Shown: positions 11,501 through 22,690 of the stretch, piece by piece
Position numbering within the stretch: the first letter of the stretch is position 1
How the letters are laid out: the number at the start of each line of letters is the position of its first letter
NCBI RefSeq assembly: GCF_049243985.1
Contig: NC_135384.1
Location: 12,892,501-12,956,500, forward strand
Direction of reading: 5' to 3'
Origin: Paroedura picta
Taxonomy: Eukaryota > Chordata > Lepidosauria > Squamata > Gekkonidae
Length of the DNA stretch: 64,000 bases
Position numbers and translations under genes: made by a program
The notes under the pieces: generated by a model
The model's database searches: none
Seen by the model: the letters and a program-made list of their open reading frames with translations, nothing else
Told to the model about the DNA's origin: nothing

Positions 11501-14500
11501 TACCATACCAAAACTGCCCCCCCAGCTGTGACAAATTCATACAAGAAAGCCTGCCACCCCAGTCCAACATAACTGTATCTGAACCAACTCAACACAACCA
11601 GCATATAACAGGGTGGGTGGGTAGGAAGCTGCTCCGCTCGGCTGCCGTGGGGGGGAAAGAGAGCTGGGCTCCCGCATGTGGTGTCCTTATAAGGGCGCCA
11701 TGAGCCTGCCCTTCCACACCCCTCCATGCGTGAGACTTTGCGCACCACGCCCACCACCCACCCAGCTGTTCAAGCAGCAAAGGGAGCGTGTCTCCCTTGC
11801 ACCTGCTCTTCCGCAGCGTCGATGGTGGGCTCCAGGTAAGTCCATGTCACATTAAAAAAGAAAGAAAGGGCCTCTTCCGATCCCCTTGAAAGAAAGACAG
11901 GCTTTTTATTGCTGGGGATGTTTAGCAACAGTCATTTAGGAAACCTGTTTCTTATGTAGATTTTAGTTTTTCCTGTAAACCTAGGTTTGTCAAATGATTT
12001 GTGTGGTCTAAGTCTCTGGACTGAAGCATTCACAGATGGCACCACATTGAAAAATTAGATATATTGATTAATTATGAATGTGTTTGAACATTTACATGGA
12101 CCTAAAGATCTCATAGTCAGTTGTAACATTTTTAAAAATTTTGCTTAGGTTACCTGTTGGTTCTTTGCTCCAGTGACAAATGAAAAAAACAAGACTCCTT
12201 CCATCTACCAGATGGTACCAAATGAAACCAACCAGTACAGAGGGATTGTCCAACTACTTCTGCATTTTCAGTGGATATGGATTGGAATTGTTGCCGTGGA
12301 TGGTGATGAAGGAGAAAAGTTTGTGAAGATCTTGACACTACTGCTGTCCCAAAATGACATCTGTCCTGCCTTCATTCATTGGCTGCCAACTTTGACTGCC
12401 AATGAAGACATGAAAAACGTTTTTTACATAACTAGACCCAGAGAGTATTTAGCACTTTTCGAAAAAAAGATGGAAGTCAATGTATTTGTAATCAAGGCAG
12501 AACCTTATACAATGTTAGTTTTGAAATGGTTTTTATATATGGCGCAAATGGAAGATATGTCAGAAATGATCATGGGTAAGGTATGGATTATGACAGCAGA
12601 GTGGGATTTCTCCTCTCAGACTCTAGACAGGCTTTTGGACATCAACGTTTTCCATGGAGCTTTATCCTTTAACATTAAGACCAATGAAATATTTGGGTTC
12701 CAAAATTTCATTCATATTGTAAGTTCCCATTGGCCAGAAAAAGATGACTTTATCAGGCTCTTTTGGGAGCCAGCATTTAACTGTGTATTATTACCTTCCA
12801 AACAAGACAGTGAGACAAGCTTATGCACTAGAGAGGAGAAGCTTGAGAGCCTCCCAGGTCCTTTTTTTGAGATGATGATGACCCCTCATAGTTACAGCAT
12901 CTACAATGCTGTCCTTGCAGTAGCACAAGCTTTGCATGCCATGTACTCAATGAGACCAAAATCCACTTTAACATTAAAGGAAGGAGACATAAAGGAGTCC
13001 TTCAGGCTACAGTCTTGGCAGGTAATCTTTTGCACCCATCAATGATACATAGCTGGTTAATATAGAAACAAATCTGACCATATTCATGCAAATGATTTAA
13101 GTTTCGCATTTGGGAAAGTTCAAATTAAATTATTGTGGTTTCTCACTTCTGGCTTTCACCTAGGCAGTGGGAAGGATCAACTGATCTGGAAACGGGCAGG
13201 AACAATATCCAAACAGAAAATCAATCCAGATTCCTACCACCCATGGTCAACCACATTGGGGGGGGGGGGAATTGTTCATTTTGTTTCAGATTTCTTTGTC
13301 AATCATTGTACAATCTTTGTGGTTCAGGAAGGGCATTAAGATTTTATATAAGCGCAGGTCCTGCTTGTGTGAGTCTCTTCATTATCTAGATTTATAGCTG
13401 TTAGTCAGGAACAAACTTGTTTGTACCCAAAGGCAAGCAGAAGAGGGGCAGGGAAATATACAGTGCTTATATATGAACTGGAAGAATGCTTGTTATTTGG
13501 AATACAGGGGCAAATATTTTCCTTAGAATCTCAAGTGATTAAAATCAGACCTTTATTATACGTTGTAGAGCCTCTTGTGGCGCAGAGTGGTAAGGCAGCC
13601 GCCTGAAAGCTTTGCCCATGAGGCTGGGAGTTCAATCCCAGCAGCCGGCTCAAGGTTGACTCAGCCTTCCATCCTTCCGAGGTCGGTAAAATGAGCACCC
13701 AGCTTGCTGGAGGGTAAACGGTAATGACTGGGGGAGGCACTGGCAAACCACCCCGTGTTGAGTCTGCCATGAAAACGCTAGAGGGCGTCACCCCAAGGGC
13801 CAGACATGACCCGGTGCTTGCACAGGGGATACCTTTACCTTTACCTTTTATTATACATTGGTTACATCATGAGTAGGCAAGTCAGATTGGAAAAGACAAT
13901 AATTCCATGAAAAGCTGAAGGCAGTTGGAAAATAGGAAAACAGAATATGAAATAGACTTCATAAAAGAAGCCGAGGCCTTCAGTCTGTTCTCTTCCATCT
14001 CTATGGATTGCCAGGATAGAGGGGCAAACATTTTCCTTAGAATCTCAAGTGTTTAAAACAAAGCCCTATAATTGGTTACATCATGAGAAGGAAGTCAAAC
14101 TGGAAAAGACAATGATTATGTGAAAATTGAAGGCAGTAGGAAAACAGGAAAACAGAACTAGATTGACTCAAAGGCCTTCAGTTTGACCGTTTATACCCTG
14201 GGAACTTCTCTGCCCCAGCTCCTGTGCAGGAGCACAAATCAGGGGCAGATGAGGTGCACCAGGCCAAATGATTTCCTATGTGGGTGCAGGAAGCAGTGAG
14301 GCAACCTGCTATGACTAAAACTCCAGCCTGCAGCCCGGCATGAAACCTCCAGTGCATAAACGGTCTTTTTAAGACCTATGCAAGGTTGTTAATGAGACAA
14401 CATTTTGAAGGTAATTAATTCATAGATGTACCGTAATGTGGAAGCAACTTGAGGACACAGAACACACAAACAAAGGATACAAGGCATCATATGAAATGCA

Positions 14501-17500
14501 CTTATAAGTCACATTCTGTTCTTCCCGTGATTAATGTTTCTTAAAGTCCTACAAATCTTTTTAATGGAAACTTTCCATTATAGCAGCTCATTTGCATAAG
14601 ACTTCAGAGATAAAGGTAAAAGTCAAGACTTCTTTCCCCCACCCTTAGTGCTTTTCCATAGCCTAGTTTCAGTTCATGAAAGGGGGGGGGGAATCTAAGT
14701 TTGAAGTATTTCGTCGCCCGTTAGCTAATTATCTGAAGAAATTGAAATTCAGCTGTGTTAATGAGAAACACTGGATTAAAATGATACTAAATGTGAGGGA
14801 CGCAGCAACTATTATATAAGTAGCAAAGTTTTTACTGGCAATTTTAAATGAAAATCTTTCACGATAGATTTTACATCTGAAATTCTTTGAAATTTTCATT
14901 TTATGCTTTGCAATTTTATGCCAATAAAGGTACTCTGAATCTGAAAGGGGGAAAAAAAAACATCCTATCTAAAGGCCTAACATCCTATCTCAAGGATTCC
15001 ATCTGCACTTTCCCCTTTTCTGAGTGCTTTGCTATAGCCTGGATTCAGTTCATGAAAGGGATGAAAAAAAACATCCTATCTAAAGGACCAGTGTTTGAAT
15101 TTCACGAAGGATCAAACATACATCTCCCAACTCTGCTTTCATCATCTAAAATGTTTGTTTGCCTCTTTCCATTTAGCTTCATCCTTTTCTGAGGAACATC
15201 TCATTTAACAACAGTGCTGGTGACCTCATTCACTTTAATGAGGCAGGTGAACTAGAAACTGGATTTGACATTATCAACTGGGTGACTTTCCTAAATCAAA
15301 GTTTCCAAAGAGTAAAAGTTGGAGGGATGGATCCCCAGGCTCCTCGGGGCATGGAGTTCACAATTGATGAGGAATTCATCACATGGCACAGGGCATTGAA
15401 TCAGGTGGGAACAATCTGCAGAAAACAAACAAAAGCATCCATACTCACACCCACTTGCTCCCTCTAGCTCAGGATTGGGGGTTAATTACTATCTTACTGA
15501 TTTAGTTTCCCTGCTGCTTTTAATGCTATGGCAACCCGTGAACATTTTATTGGTTGTATATAGAACAGAGACTACAATTAACTTTACATCCATGGTGGAA
15601 TAGTGTTGCACTTAATTCAGAATGTATGAGATTGTGATCACATCTCTAGGTGCCATCATTTTCAGTCAGATCGCTATATTATATATACAATAATACATAA
15701 AAGAGCCAGAGCGAAATACAGCAAATACAATACTTTCTCCTTATGTGAACAGGTCCAGCCTCTCTCTCTGTGTAATGACAAATGCAATCCTGGTTACAGC
15801 CGAAAAAAGAAGGATGAGAAGCCATTTTGTTGCTATGACTGTGCTCCATGCCCAGAAGGAAAATTTTCTGAGAAGAAAGGTAGGATCTACATATAGAGAA
15901 AGAAAGTGGGGGATACATATTTAAGCAAGTTACATAGGCTGTGCACACCCAGATTTTTTTTTCTCAATCTTGCCCTATTCCCAAATGTCTTTTATATATG
16001 CAAGTCCCATAGTTCCCGGCACAACTTTTGGGTGCTGCCTTTTTCATTAGCAGAAAAGCTGTCTGGATCCCACACAATGCCCAACTATACAAATATTTTT
16101 AAAGAGTTGGCAGAGTTTAAATATGCAAAGGGCAAAGCACCAGCTTGAAGAATAAATAGTTTTATTCAGAAGAGAAACAACTGTGTAAAAAGACAGGAAA
16201 GAAACTGTCTAATTGTTTTTCATCATCTGAAGGCAAACAGGGAGAAGTGTGTTCAAAGTCTCCATTTGAGCCCATCAGGACCCAGGAGGAGGTTATTTGA
16301 TAGAAACCAGGACGTTCCAGATCTAAATATGCTAATTACACATCTCCACGAGTGCCCCCTATAGGATATTCTTCATATATGCTGTTGAGTCATGCCCACT
16401 ACAGATTTTGCATATTCCAACAAAAATAACATTAAATGTTTTGGGATAAGCTTGAAACCACATTTTTCAGTAGCTGAAAATGTTATATAATTAATCAAGA
16501 AATAGAGTTTTGGAGGTAAATCACATAGATGCCCCATTTAGAAACATTGGGACAAAATGAACACTTCTTTTGAAAGCAAAAAAGGTAAGACTCATAAAGA
16601 AGAATGTTCCAGTTTCCACCAACTTTACCCTCTGGACCTGGGAAAACCCCATGTGACGGAGCCAGGACTTGGTACGAATGAAAATCACACCCCCCAAAAA
16701 AAAGACCTACACAGAATAATTTAACTGACAACAGCCAATGCTTACCCAGTGTACATACTAAAGCCATAAGGATGACTAAAGAATCTTGAGATATGATATG
16801 AAATGTACTATGGTGAAGATCCATTCCTTTCCCCATCATTCTGAAATATTATATCACAGGGCATGTATTCTACTGTCATTATGTAAATCCATTGGAATGT
16901 AAATCTCACAAGTGTATAACATAATTTCTTCAAATTTAAATGGCAGTACCATTCCCATCCAAGTAAATGCAAAACATAAGTAATATGGCAGTGCCATTAA
17001 TACAACTATTAAACTGACTGGCTGGATAAAAAGTACATTTGGGCATCCTCAGATCACCGTGGAGGATACGGAAGTCTTTAAGGGGCTTCCAACAGAAATC
17101 AGTAAAGATTCTCAGCAAATTCTCTTCTATCTTAGGTATATATATTTAAAGTATTTTGAGGACAGGCATTTTTATAGCACAGGATTCAGTATGAGACATG
17201 AATGATAACATATTACAGTGTTTATGAGCTGGTGTAGTCAAATCTTTTCTTTTTATCAGATATGGATGATTGTGTTGAATGCTCAGAAGATAAATATCCA
17301 AACAAGGATCACGATCAATGTGTTCTTAAGGTTCTAAACTTCCTGTCCTATACTGAGCCTTTGGGGATCACTTTGGTTCTTCTGGCACTCTCTTTTTTTC
17401 TGATCACAGCTCTGGTGCTTGGAATCTTCCTTAAATACCGGATCACTCCCATTGTCAAAGCGAACAATCAGGATCTAACCTTCTGTCTGCTTATATCCCT

Positions 17501-18161
17501 CATGATATGCTTCCTTTGTTCCTTGCTCTTCATTGGCCAGCCACAGACAATGACTTGCCTTCTCCGTCAAATATCTTTTGGCATAATCTTCTCAGTGGCT
17601 GTTTCTTCTGTGTTGGCAAAAACTATCACTGTGGTTCTAGCTTTCATGGCCACCAAACCAGGAAGCCAGATAAGGAAATGGGTGGGGAAACCACTGGCTT
17701 GTTCAGTTGTGGTGTCTTGTTCCACTGTGCAAGTAGTTATATGTATTCTGTGGCTCTACACAGCTCCTCCATACCCAAGGCTGGATAAAAAGTCAATGAC
17801 TGAAGAAATTATACTGGAATGTAATGAAGGGTCTGTTACAATGTTTTACTGTGTTCTGGGCTACATGGGATTCTTAGCTACTGTCACCTTTATTGTAGCT
17901 TTCTTTGCTCGTAAGTTGCCCAACACATTTAATGAGGCCAAGTTCATCACTTTCAGCATGCTGGTGTTTTGCAGTGTTTGGTTTTCCTTTGTACCAGCTT
18001 ATCTGAGTACAAAAGGAAAACATATGGTAGCTGTGGAGATCTTCTCCATTTTAGCCTCCAGTGCTGGATTACTTGGTTGTATATTTTTCCCAAAACTCTA
18101 TATAATTGTTTTGAGACCTGAGTTAAATACCAAGGATCAGTTACTCATGAGAAACAAGTAA
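8293..18161 (+). CDS. V2R-1: vomeronasal type-2 receptor, complete six-exon gene
   Basis: Class C GPCR of the V2R family, expected on vomeronasal neurons as a receptor for peptide or other non-volatile cues. Coding exons are 8293-8507, 8818-9109, 12149-13021, 15177-15404, 15753-15879 and 17260-18161. All introns are GT..AG and phases agree (2,0,0,0,1), giving 878 residues. Residues 1-17 look like a signal peptide, 18-536 form the Venus-flytrap ligand domain, 537 to about 598 the nine-cysteine domain, and the rest the 7TM domain and short tail. The start is the ATG of [10 protein letters not shown]: it has a good context (AAGATGG), is conserved in V2R-2 and V2R-3, and no earlier in-frame ATG is close. 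Intron 2 is enlarged by L2, L1 and LTR-like inserts, intron 3 by a SINE. No stop or frameshift was seen, so it looks functional. The subfamily and ligand cannot be told. Confidence 0.93.
8818..9109 (+). CDS. V2R-1 exon 2: ligand-binding domain
   Basis: Acceptor TTGTTTTAG|TACAACG and donor CCACAG|GTGGGA. The first base completes the split codon to Ile. Contains [18 protein letters not shown] and [12 protein letters not shown], the V2R forms of conserved lobe 1 motifs. Length 292 nt, identical in all four V2R genes of the window. Confidence 0.9.
9235..9622 (+). mobile_element. L2-type LINE 3' end in V2R-1 intron 2
   Basis: GGAATGAGCTCCCGG ... GGGGCTTGCAAGATGGAGCTG reads like the WNxLP...CK-ELF end of an L2-type ORF, followed by a 3' end GGGATATAAATTGAAATAAA. 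Present at the same place in V2R-2 and V2R-3, so it predates the duplications. Confidence 0.62.
10577..11097 (+). mobile_element. L1-type LINE 3' fragment in V2R-1 intron 2
   Basis: The frame from 10577 reads [20 protein letters not shown] ... [16 protein letters not shown] ... [17 protein letters not shown], resembling the C-terminus of L1 ORF2 (AARxxIAxxWK, PTxxxWLxK). Absent from V2R-2 and V2R-3. It interrupts sequence continuous in those copies. Confidence 0.68.
11100..11830 (-). mobile_element. LTR-like dispersed repeat, copy 3, in V2R-1 intron 2
   Basis: Best-preserved copy: TTATAAGG box near 11687 and, on the minus strand, AATAAAGCTGTGGCC near 11150. It is absent from the matching introns of V2R-2 and V2R-3, so it was gained in V2R-1 or lost from the others. 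Direct repeats at the ends were not resolved. Confidence 0.42.
12149..13021 (+). CDS. V2R-1 exon 3: main ligand-binding exon
   Basis: 291 codons, phase 0 at both ends, after TTGCTTAG and before GTAATC. Starts [13 protein letters not shown], then [41 protein letters not shown] and [19 protein letters not shown], all standard V2R exon 3 landmarks. It is the most diverged exon 3 of the V2R-1/2/3 trio. Confidence 0.92.
13500..14160 (+). repeat. Local tandem duplication in V2R-1 intron 3
   Basis: CCTTAGAATCTCAAGTG ... GGTTACATCATGAG ... GGAAAACAGAA occurs twice, once split by the SINE at 13568 and again at about 14030-14150. V2R-2 and V2R-3 have one copy (27710 and 41030). Confidence 0.75.
13568..13850 (+). 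mobile_element. Sauria-type SINE, private to V2R-1 intron 3
   Basis: tRNA-like head GAGCCTCTTGTGGCGCAGAG with A box (TGGCGCAGAGTGG) and B box (GAGTTCAATCC), BovB-like 3' part ending CAGGGGATACC and ACCTTT tail. Flanked by TTATTATAC(G/A)TTG target-site copies. Confidence 0.9.
14186..14364 (+). mobile_element. 179-bp MITE-like element, copy A
   Basis: Terminal inverted repeats ACCGTTTAT...CTGG and CCAGTGCATAAACGGT. Same position as copies B and C in the sister genes, so inherited by duplication. No coding capacity. Confidence 0.75.
15177..15404 (+). CDS. V2R-1 exon 4: end of ligand-binding domain
   Basis: 76 codons, phase 0: [20 protein letters not shown] ... [14 protein letters not shown] ... 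[12 protein letters not shown], then GTGGGA. Acceptor is TTCCATTTAG. Length and motifs match exon 4 of V2R genes. Confidence 0.9.
15668..15702. repeat. Short AT tract, V2R-1 counterpart of the 7-bp microsatellites
   Basis: CTATATTATATATACAATAAT lies just before exon 5 where V2R-2 and V2R-3 have long 7-bp arrays. It is unexpanded here. Confidence 0.6.
15753..15879 (+). CDS. V2R-1 exon 5: cysteine-rich domain
   Basis: 127 nt: [20 protein letters not shown] ... [18 protein letters not shown]. It supplies six cysteines of the nine-cysteine domain that couples the ligand domain to the membrane core. The last base (G) splits the Asp codon with exon 6. Donor is AAAG|GTAGGA. Confidence 0.9.
17260..18161 (+). 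CDS. V2R-1 exon 6: 7TM exon and stop
   Basis: Acceptor TTTTTATCAG|ATATGG. Starts [21 protein letters not shown], the last three cysteines of the cysteine-rich domain, then seven hydrophobic segments with family signatures [29 protein letters not shown] and [14 protein letters not shown], and a C-terminus [21 protein letters not shown]. The 3' half is almost identical to that of V2R-2, whereas the 5' half is clearly less so. Confidence 0.95.
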
Positions 18162-18779
18162 GAATTGATGCATTTAGAGTTTCCACAATCACATAAAACT
18201 GGAATAATGAAAGGGACTAGAATATTTAGATATTCTCATGACCTTATTCCAGCTCAGGTGCTTTCTTTACAGTCCGTGTTAAACTGGGTAAATGAGTGTT
18301 TTATTGTATATTAGGATTCTGTCCCTCCTGTACTTACTGTGATTGCAGGACTTTATTGTAGTTTGATATTGAGCAAACAGTTATGCTTCCAGCTAAAAGA
18401 GTTTCAGTCGCACATGAGGAAGCAACACCAACAGCAATAATTTTATGTTTCAAGTAGTAGGAAAAACTGATTGATAACAAATGTTGTATACCAACTTTCA
18501 CCCCAATAGAGAACTAACCTGACTTAAATCATTCTCCTCCATTTCATCCTGACAACAACACTGAAGATTTCTTGGCCAAGGTGAAATTCCAGGGGAGGCT
18601 CTTAGATCCTTGTCAGATAGGCTAACCACTGCACCACACTGGATGTGATAGTTCAGAAAAGTCTTTCAACCCCCTAACTTTTGTAAAATATATGGGTTCC
18701 ATCTTTCTTCACTGGGCTGCCTTTCTCCTCAAAGTGACTCACCTCTTTGTCCTCTTCTTCATTTTATATCCACAAATAC
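18162..18779. other. V2R-1 3' flank
   Basis: Presumed 3' UTR and intergenic sequence, nearly the same as 31954-32450 and related to 45665-46230. No clear AATAAA signal was picked out. Confidence 0.45.
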
Positions 18780-18880
18780 AATCACCTTCCCTAGAAATGC
18801 TTCATGTGAGATGGGGTGGTAATGGAGGGATGCAAAGGATCCAGCAATAGTTCCTTGAATAGAGGGTGAACCACTGCCTA
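18780..18880 (-). mobile_element. L2-type LINE fragment
   Basis: The minus strand reads AVVHPLFKELLLDPL, matching 46230-46530 (AVVHPLLKKPLLDPL). Missing from the V2R-2 flank, where about 630 bp are absent. Confidence 0.6.
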
Positions 18881-21420
18881 GCTGAAGTCCACACCAAAAC
18901 AAAGTCAAAGTCCAGGCCAAGTTGTTAGGAATGAAAACAAGCAGAGTTAAGGGTGAGGCAAAGAGTAATCAAGGGAAAGCCAAGGTCAGAGTGTAGATAA
19001 GATATATTCAACAAAGCCAGTCCAGTTACCAGGTGCATAGTCAAAAGCCATTTGCCAGGAGTCAGGAAGCCGATAATAGTCACAGGAGTTCACAGGGACA
19101 AGGAATATAAACCGGACAGGAGGGTTGTCTCTCCTAAAAGCAGCCCAGCTAATTGGCTGCACCTGGGGGAAGACTCACTCATCCTCCTCAGGAGCTATCC
19201 CAGCTGGGCCCCATCTACTTTGACAGTGTGTCTGCAGTCTCTGGCTCCTTCTGCGTTCAGCAAACACCACCCTCCTGCATTATCTGTTGTTCTGGAGAGC
19301 TGTCAGGGCTGGAACGCCTCTGCGGCTGCGCCAAAGATGCCTCTTGGGAAGAGCCTGGCTGACTTGTGCTGCTTTCCCCTGCTGCACATTTAGAGGCCCC
19401 CCTCTCTTCGGCCAGAGCTGACTCAGCTGCAGGCCCTGGTTGCTGTGGCAACTCCTGGGAGATTGGAGGTGGCAGTGGGGGCATGACAAAACCTTTGGCC
19501 ACAATATCCCAAATTAACATCATTGTAACTCCCAGCATCATCAAGATGACAGCTGTTTCTGTTGTAGACTGTCAAATGCACTCCCCTTACCGTTCTGTAA
19601 AGTGGCAAAAGTCGTCTACTGAGAAGAAAATAGCTCCATGCCTCTTGGGGAAGTATCAGGCAAGAATCCGCTTTATTACCACTTTCCTGTTCTCTGTTCT
19701 GCAATAGTATGTCATGTTTTATCAGTAACTGAAAAATCTACTAAATTTGAGTTGGAATTGTGGCTATGGTTATTTAGGAACCCTGTAGTGGTAATTACCA
19801 TAGTGAACAACTTGCATTCCCACCATCATACCCAGAACACCCACAATTGGGTTTAAAGCAGCCCAAGCACTGTGCTTATATAATGGTCTTTCCATACAGA
19901 GTAAGGTAAGCCTAGTAGGGCTTTCCTCCAGAACTAGAATTGATTCTTCATGACCCATTATGTATGCAAAGGATATGCTGGGCCAGCGCTCATACATCAG
20001 CAGGGCAAATCCCTGCAGATGCAGCACAGCCCGCTCCCAGCCCTTGCCCCCATAAAGGCCTCCAAAGCTTTCCCTTTCTTAATGTGGATTATTTCAATAC
20101 CCATGCCCAGCCTGTGTGTACAGGGAAGAGCTGGGCCATCTAGGCCCGGCTCCTCCCCTTGTCCCAGCAGAGACAAGAAACATCCTATTCAGTTTTGCGG
20201 CATTAAGGAGCCAAACAGTGCATTTATTGATCCCCACGATGTTTGGGTAGCAATGCCATGCTACCCCACCCTCATGTAGGGACACTCCCATCTCCACCGG
20301 AGTGCAGCAGAACCTGTCTGCCACAGAGCTGTGCATGCACAATTCTAGGGCAGACCATGTGCACTGGGGGGATTTCATCCCCTGTGCATAGACAGGAAGC
20401 AGCAGGGCATGCTGCCCCTCTTCACAAAACCACTGGTGGATCTGTGTGTGCTATGCTTAATAGATTCATAGGTCTAGTGGGGTTGTCTTTAAGTTCATTT
20501 CAACTTGACCCTATTACTGAGAAATGTGATGGTTCTGAAGTTCCTCAGGATATGTTTGAAGAATCTAAAACCAGCAGCTGTCAACCATATTAGTTCTTTT
20601 TCTTCTGGATGAAACTCTATACTGTGCATATTGAGCGATTGGGAACCTTCTTGCCTGATAAACCTTCATTTTAGTTTCAAAAGTCATTTGTGGTCCTCTG
20701 CTAGAAAAAAAAATCTAATAATAACCTGTGAAGGAAATAGAATTGCTTGAGATATTTCTCCCAAAACAATATTTAAAGTTTGTTTAGGGATTTCTCTTGT
20801 TTAATGATTTCTCTTTTGAGTGCTAACCATCCCAGATAAGTTTTGTGAATATCGGAAAACAGAGTATATTTCCTCAATATTTAGACAGTGAATGTTGACG
20901 GTCATATCTAGGTGATACCCTGTGTGTCTGAATGTTTTTGCAATCACAAATGTATTTGGTTTTGACAACATTTGACTGTGAATATTGCCATAGGAATTAC
21001 TCGACGGGTGGAGGAGAATCTAAGATTAATTTCTTCTTGTTGCAAAGGATACCATTGTTATGTGTGAAAACTTTAATTTCCCCATTTCAGCAACTAATGG
21101 CTTTGAACATGCCTGACTTAGGAATCCATATCTGTAGGACTGGCTTAATTTGCCCCTGAGGGGTACATATGCATTCTTTGGTATAAATTCAAGCTCCATC
21201 ATTAACTCCAGTAGGATTGCAATGAAGCAAGTTTATAACTTCTTAATGTTGTCATTTCTGATGGAAATACAGTGTTCCATTGACAGCATTCTTGGGATTT
21301 ATTTCAACATCTCTGAAAATGTGAGTTACCTTCCTTTTGCTTTTCTGCTGCCAAGGACAGCTTTTCACTGAAAAGTAGGAAAATACCGAAAGGGAGCATG
21401 AAGGAGCTTGGGATGGATGC
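18881..21420. other. Intergenic block repeated after V2R-1, V2R-2 and V2R-3
   Basis: Co-linear with 32455-34575 and, more distantly, 48000-50010. No gene recognised. A minus-strand open frame (19770-20027, also 32913-33176 and 48100-48453) stays open in all three copies. 18885-19300 occurs only here and could be an unrecognised insertion. Confidence 0.5.
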
Positions 21421-21424
21421 AGCT

Positions 21425-22440
21425 ACAGATGTCAAGCTGACCGGTCGATAATTACCCGGATCCTCCTTTTTCCCTTTCTTGAATATGGGGACAACATTTG
21501 CCCGCCTCCAAACATCTGGCACCTCACCTGTTCTTCAAGAAGTGTCAAAAATAATGGACAAAGTTTGAGAGATGACATCTGCAAGTTCTTTTAGTACCCT
21601 TGGATGCAGTTCATCTGGCCCAGAAGACTTTATTTCATTTAAAGAAACTAGGTGTTTGTGGACTGCTCCAACAGTGATCCAAGGCCACCATTCCCGTCTC
21701 CCGAGTTGTGTAACGTTCTTGCCACATTGATAACTATTTCCCTTACAAGAGAAGACTGAGGAGAAATAGAAATTAAACAGTTCAGCCCTCTCTTCATCAT
21801 CTGTTATAATTTCACTTTCTTGTCCTCGCAGTGGTCCTATGGTGACCCTATTATTTTTCTTGCTTGTAAGAAGCCTAAAGAAGCCTTTTTTGTTATGTTT
21901 GGCATTTCTTCCTAGCCTAAGCTCATATTGAGTTTTAGCTTTTCTAACACTCCCCCTACAATTATTGGTTGTTTATACTCATCCTTTGTAATAAGGCCTT
22001 CCTTCCATTTCCTAAATTACTCTTTTTTATTCCTCAAATCTCTTGACAACTGCTTATGGAGCCAACTTGGCTTCCTTAGGCTCCTTCCATCTTTTCTTCT
22101 CAAGGGAATTGTTTGTGATTGAGCCTTCAGTATTTCACTTTTAAGAAATTCCAAGCCCTCTTGGGCTCCCATCTCTTGAAGTCTTTCTGACCATGGGACT
22201 CTACACAGCAACATATCTTTAAGTCTGTGAAAATGAGCTTTCCTGAAGTACAGTCTACACATACGACTAAGTAAAGGATTTCTCTTTCCCAAAATTGAAA
22301 ATTCTAAAAGCACAAGGTCACTTCTACTAAGTGTGCCATCTACTTCCACCTCATCTACCAGTTCTTCCCTATTGATGAGAATCAAGTCTAAAATAGTAGA
22401 GCCCCCGGTTCCCCTCTCTACTTTCTCGAAAATGAAGTCG
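21425..22440 (-). mobile_element. CR1 LINE fragment, ORF2 before and at start of the RT domain
   Basis: The minus strand reads GGSTILDLILINREELVDEV, SRMCRLYFRKAHFHRLKDML, RKPSWLHKQLSRDLRNKKEY and VWRRANVVPIFKKGKKEDPG NYRPVSLTS, the CR1 linker and RT start. The 3' half is missing at 21425, which ordinary 5' truncation does not explain. Present after V2R-1 and V2R-2 but not V2R-3. Confidence 0.87.
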
Positions 22441-22569
22441 GCAAGACAAGTTTTACACTTTCGTAGTTAAGCAACATGGGAGGAGAATGTTGTAATTGAT
22501 TCAGTTGGATCCAACCAGATAATTTGTTGATGAAAAAGGGGAGGGACCCTATAAACACATTAAGATGAT

Positions 22570-22690
22570 GTCTGTCTGTCTGTCCGTCCGTCCGTCCGTC
22601 CGTTATTTATTATTAATTTTTTAATTTGATTTATTAACCGCCACTCCCAGGTGGCTCATGGCGGTTTACAGAATTCCAGCTAAAAACCCA
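22570..22690. repeat. (GTCT/GTCC)n microsatellite and AT-tailed repeat
   Basis: GTCTGTCTGTCC run, then TTATTTATT and CCGCCACTCCCAGGTGGCTC. The V2R-2 flank has a TTTA array instead of the GTCC run. Confidence 0.75.

Noticed and set aside
13575-13650. tRNA gene candidate (A and B boxes)
   Set aside because: It is the head of a SINE, repeated with the same non-tRNA body at many sites.
16495-16839. 114-residue minus-strand open frame in V2R-1 intron 5
   Set aside because: Not kept open in V2R-3, no motif, inside a well-defined intron.
22017-22385. 122-residue minus-strand open frame, well conserved at 35063-35535
   Set aside because: CR1 ORF2 linker; similarity is due to segmental duplication.
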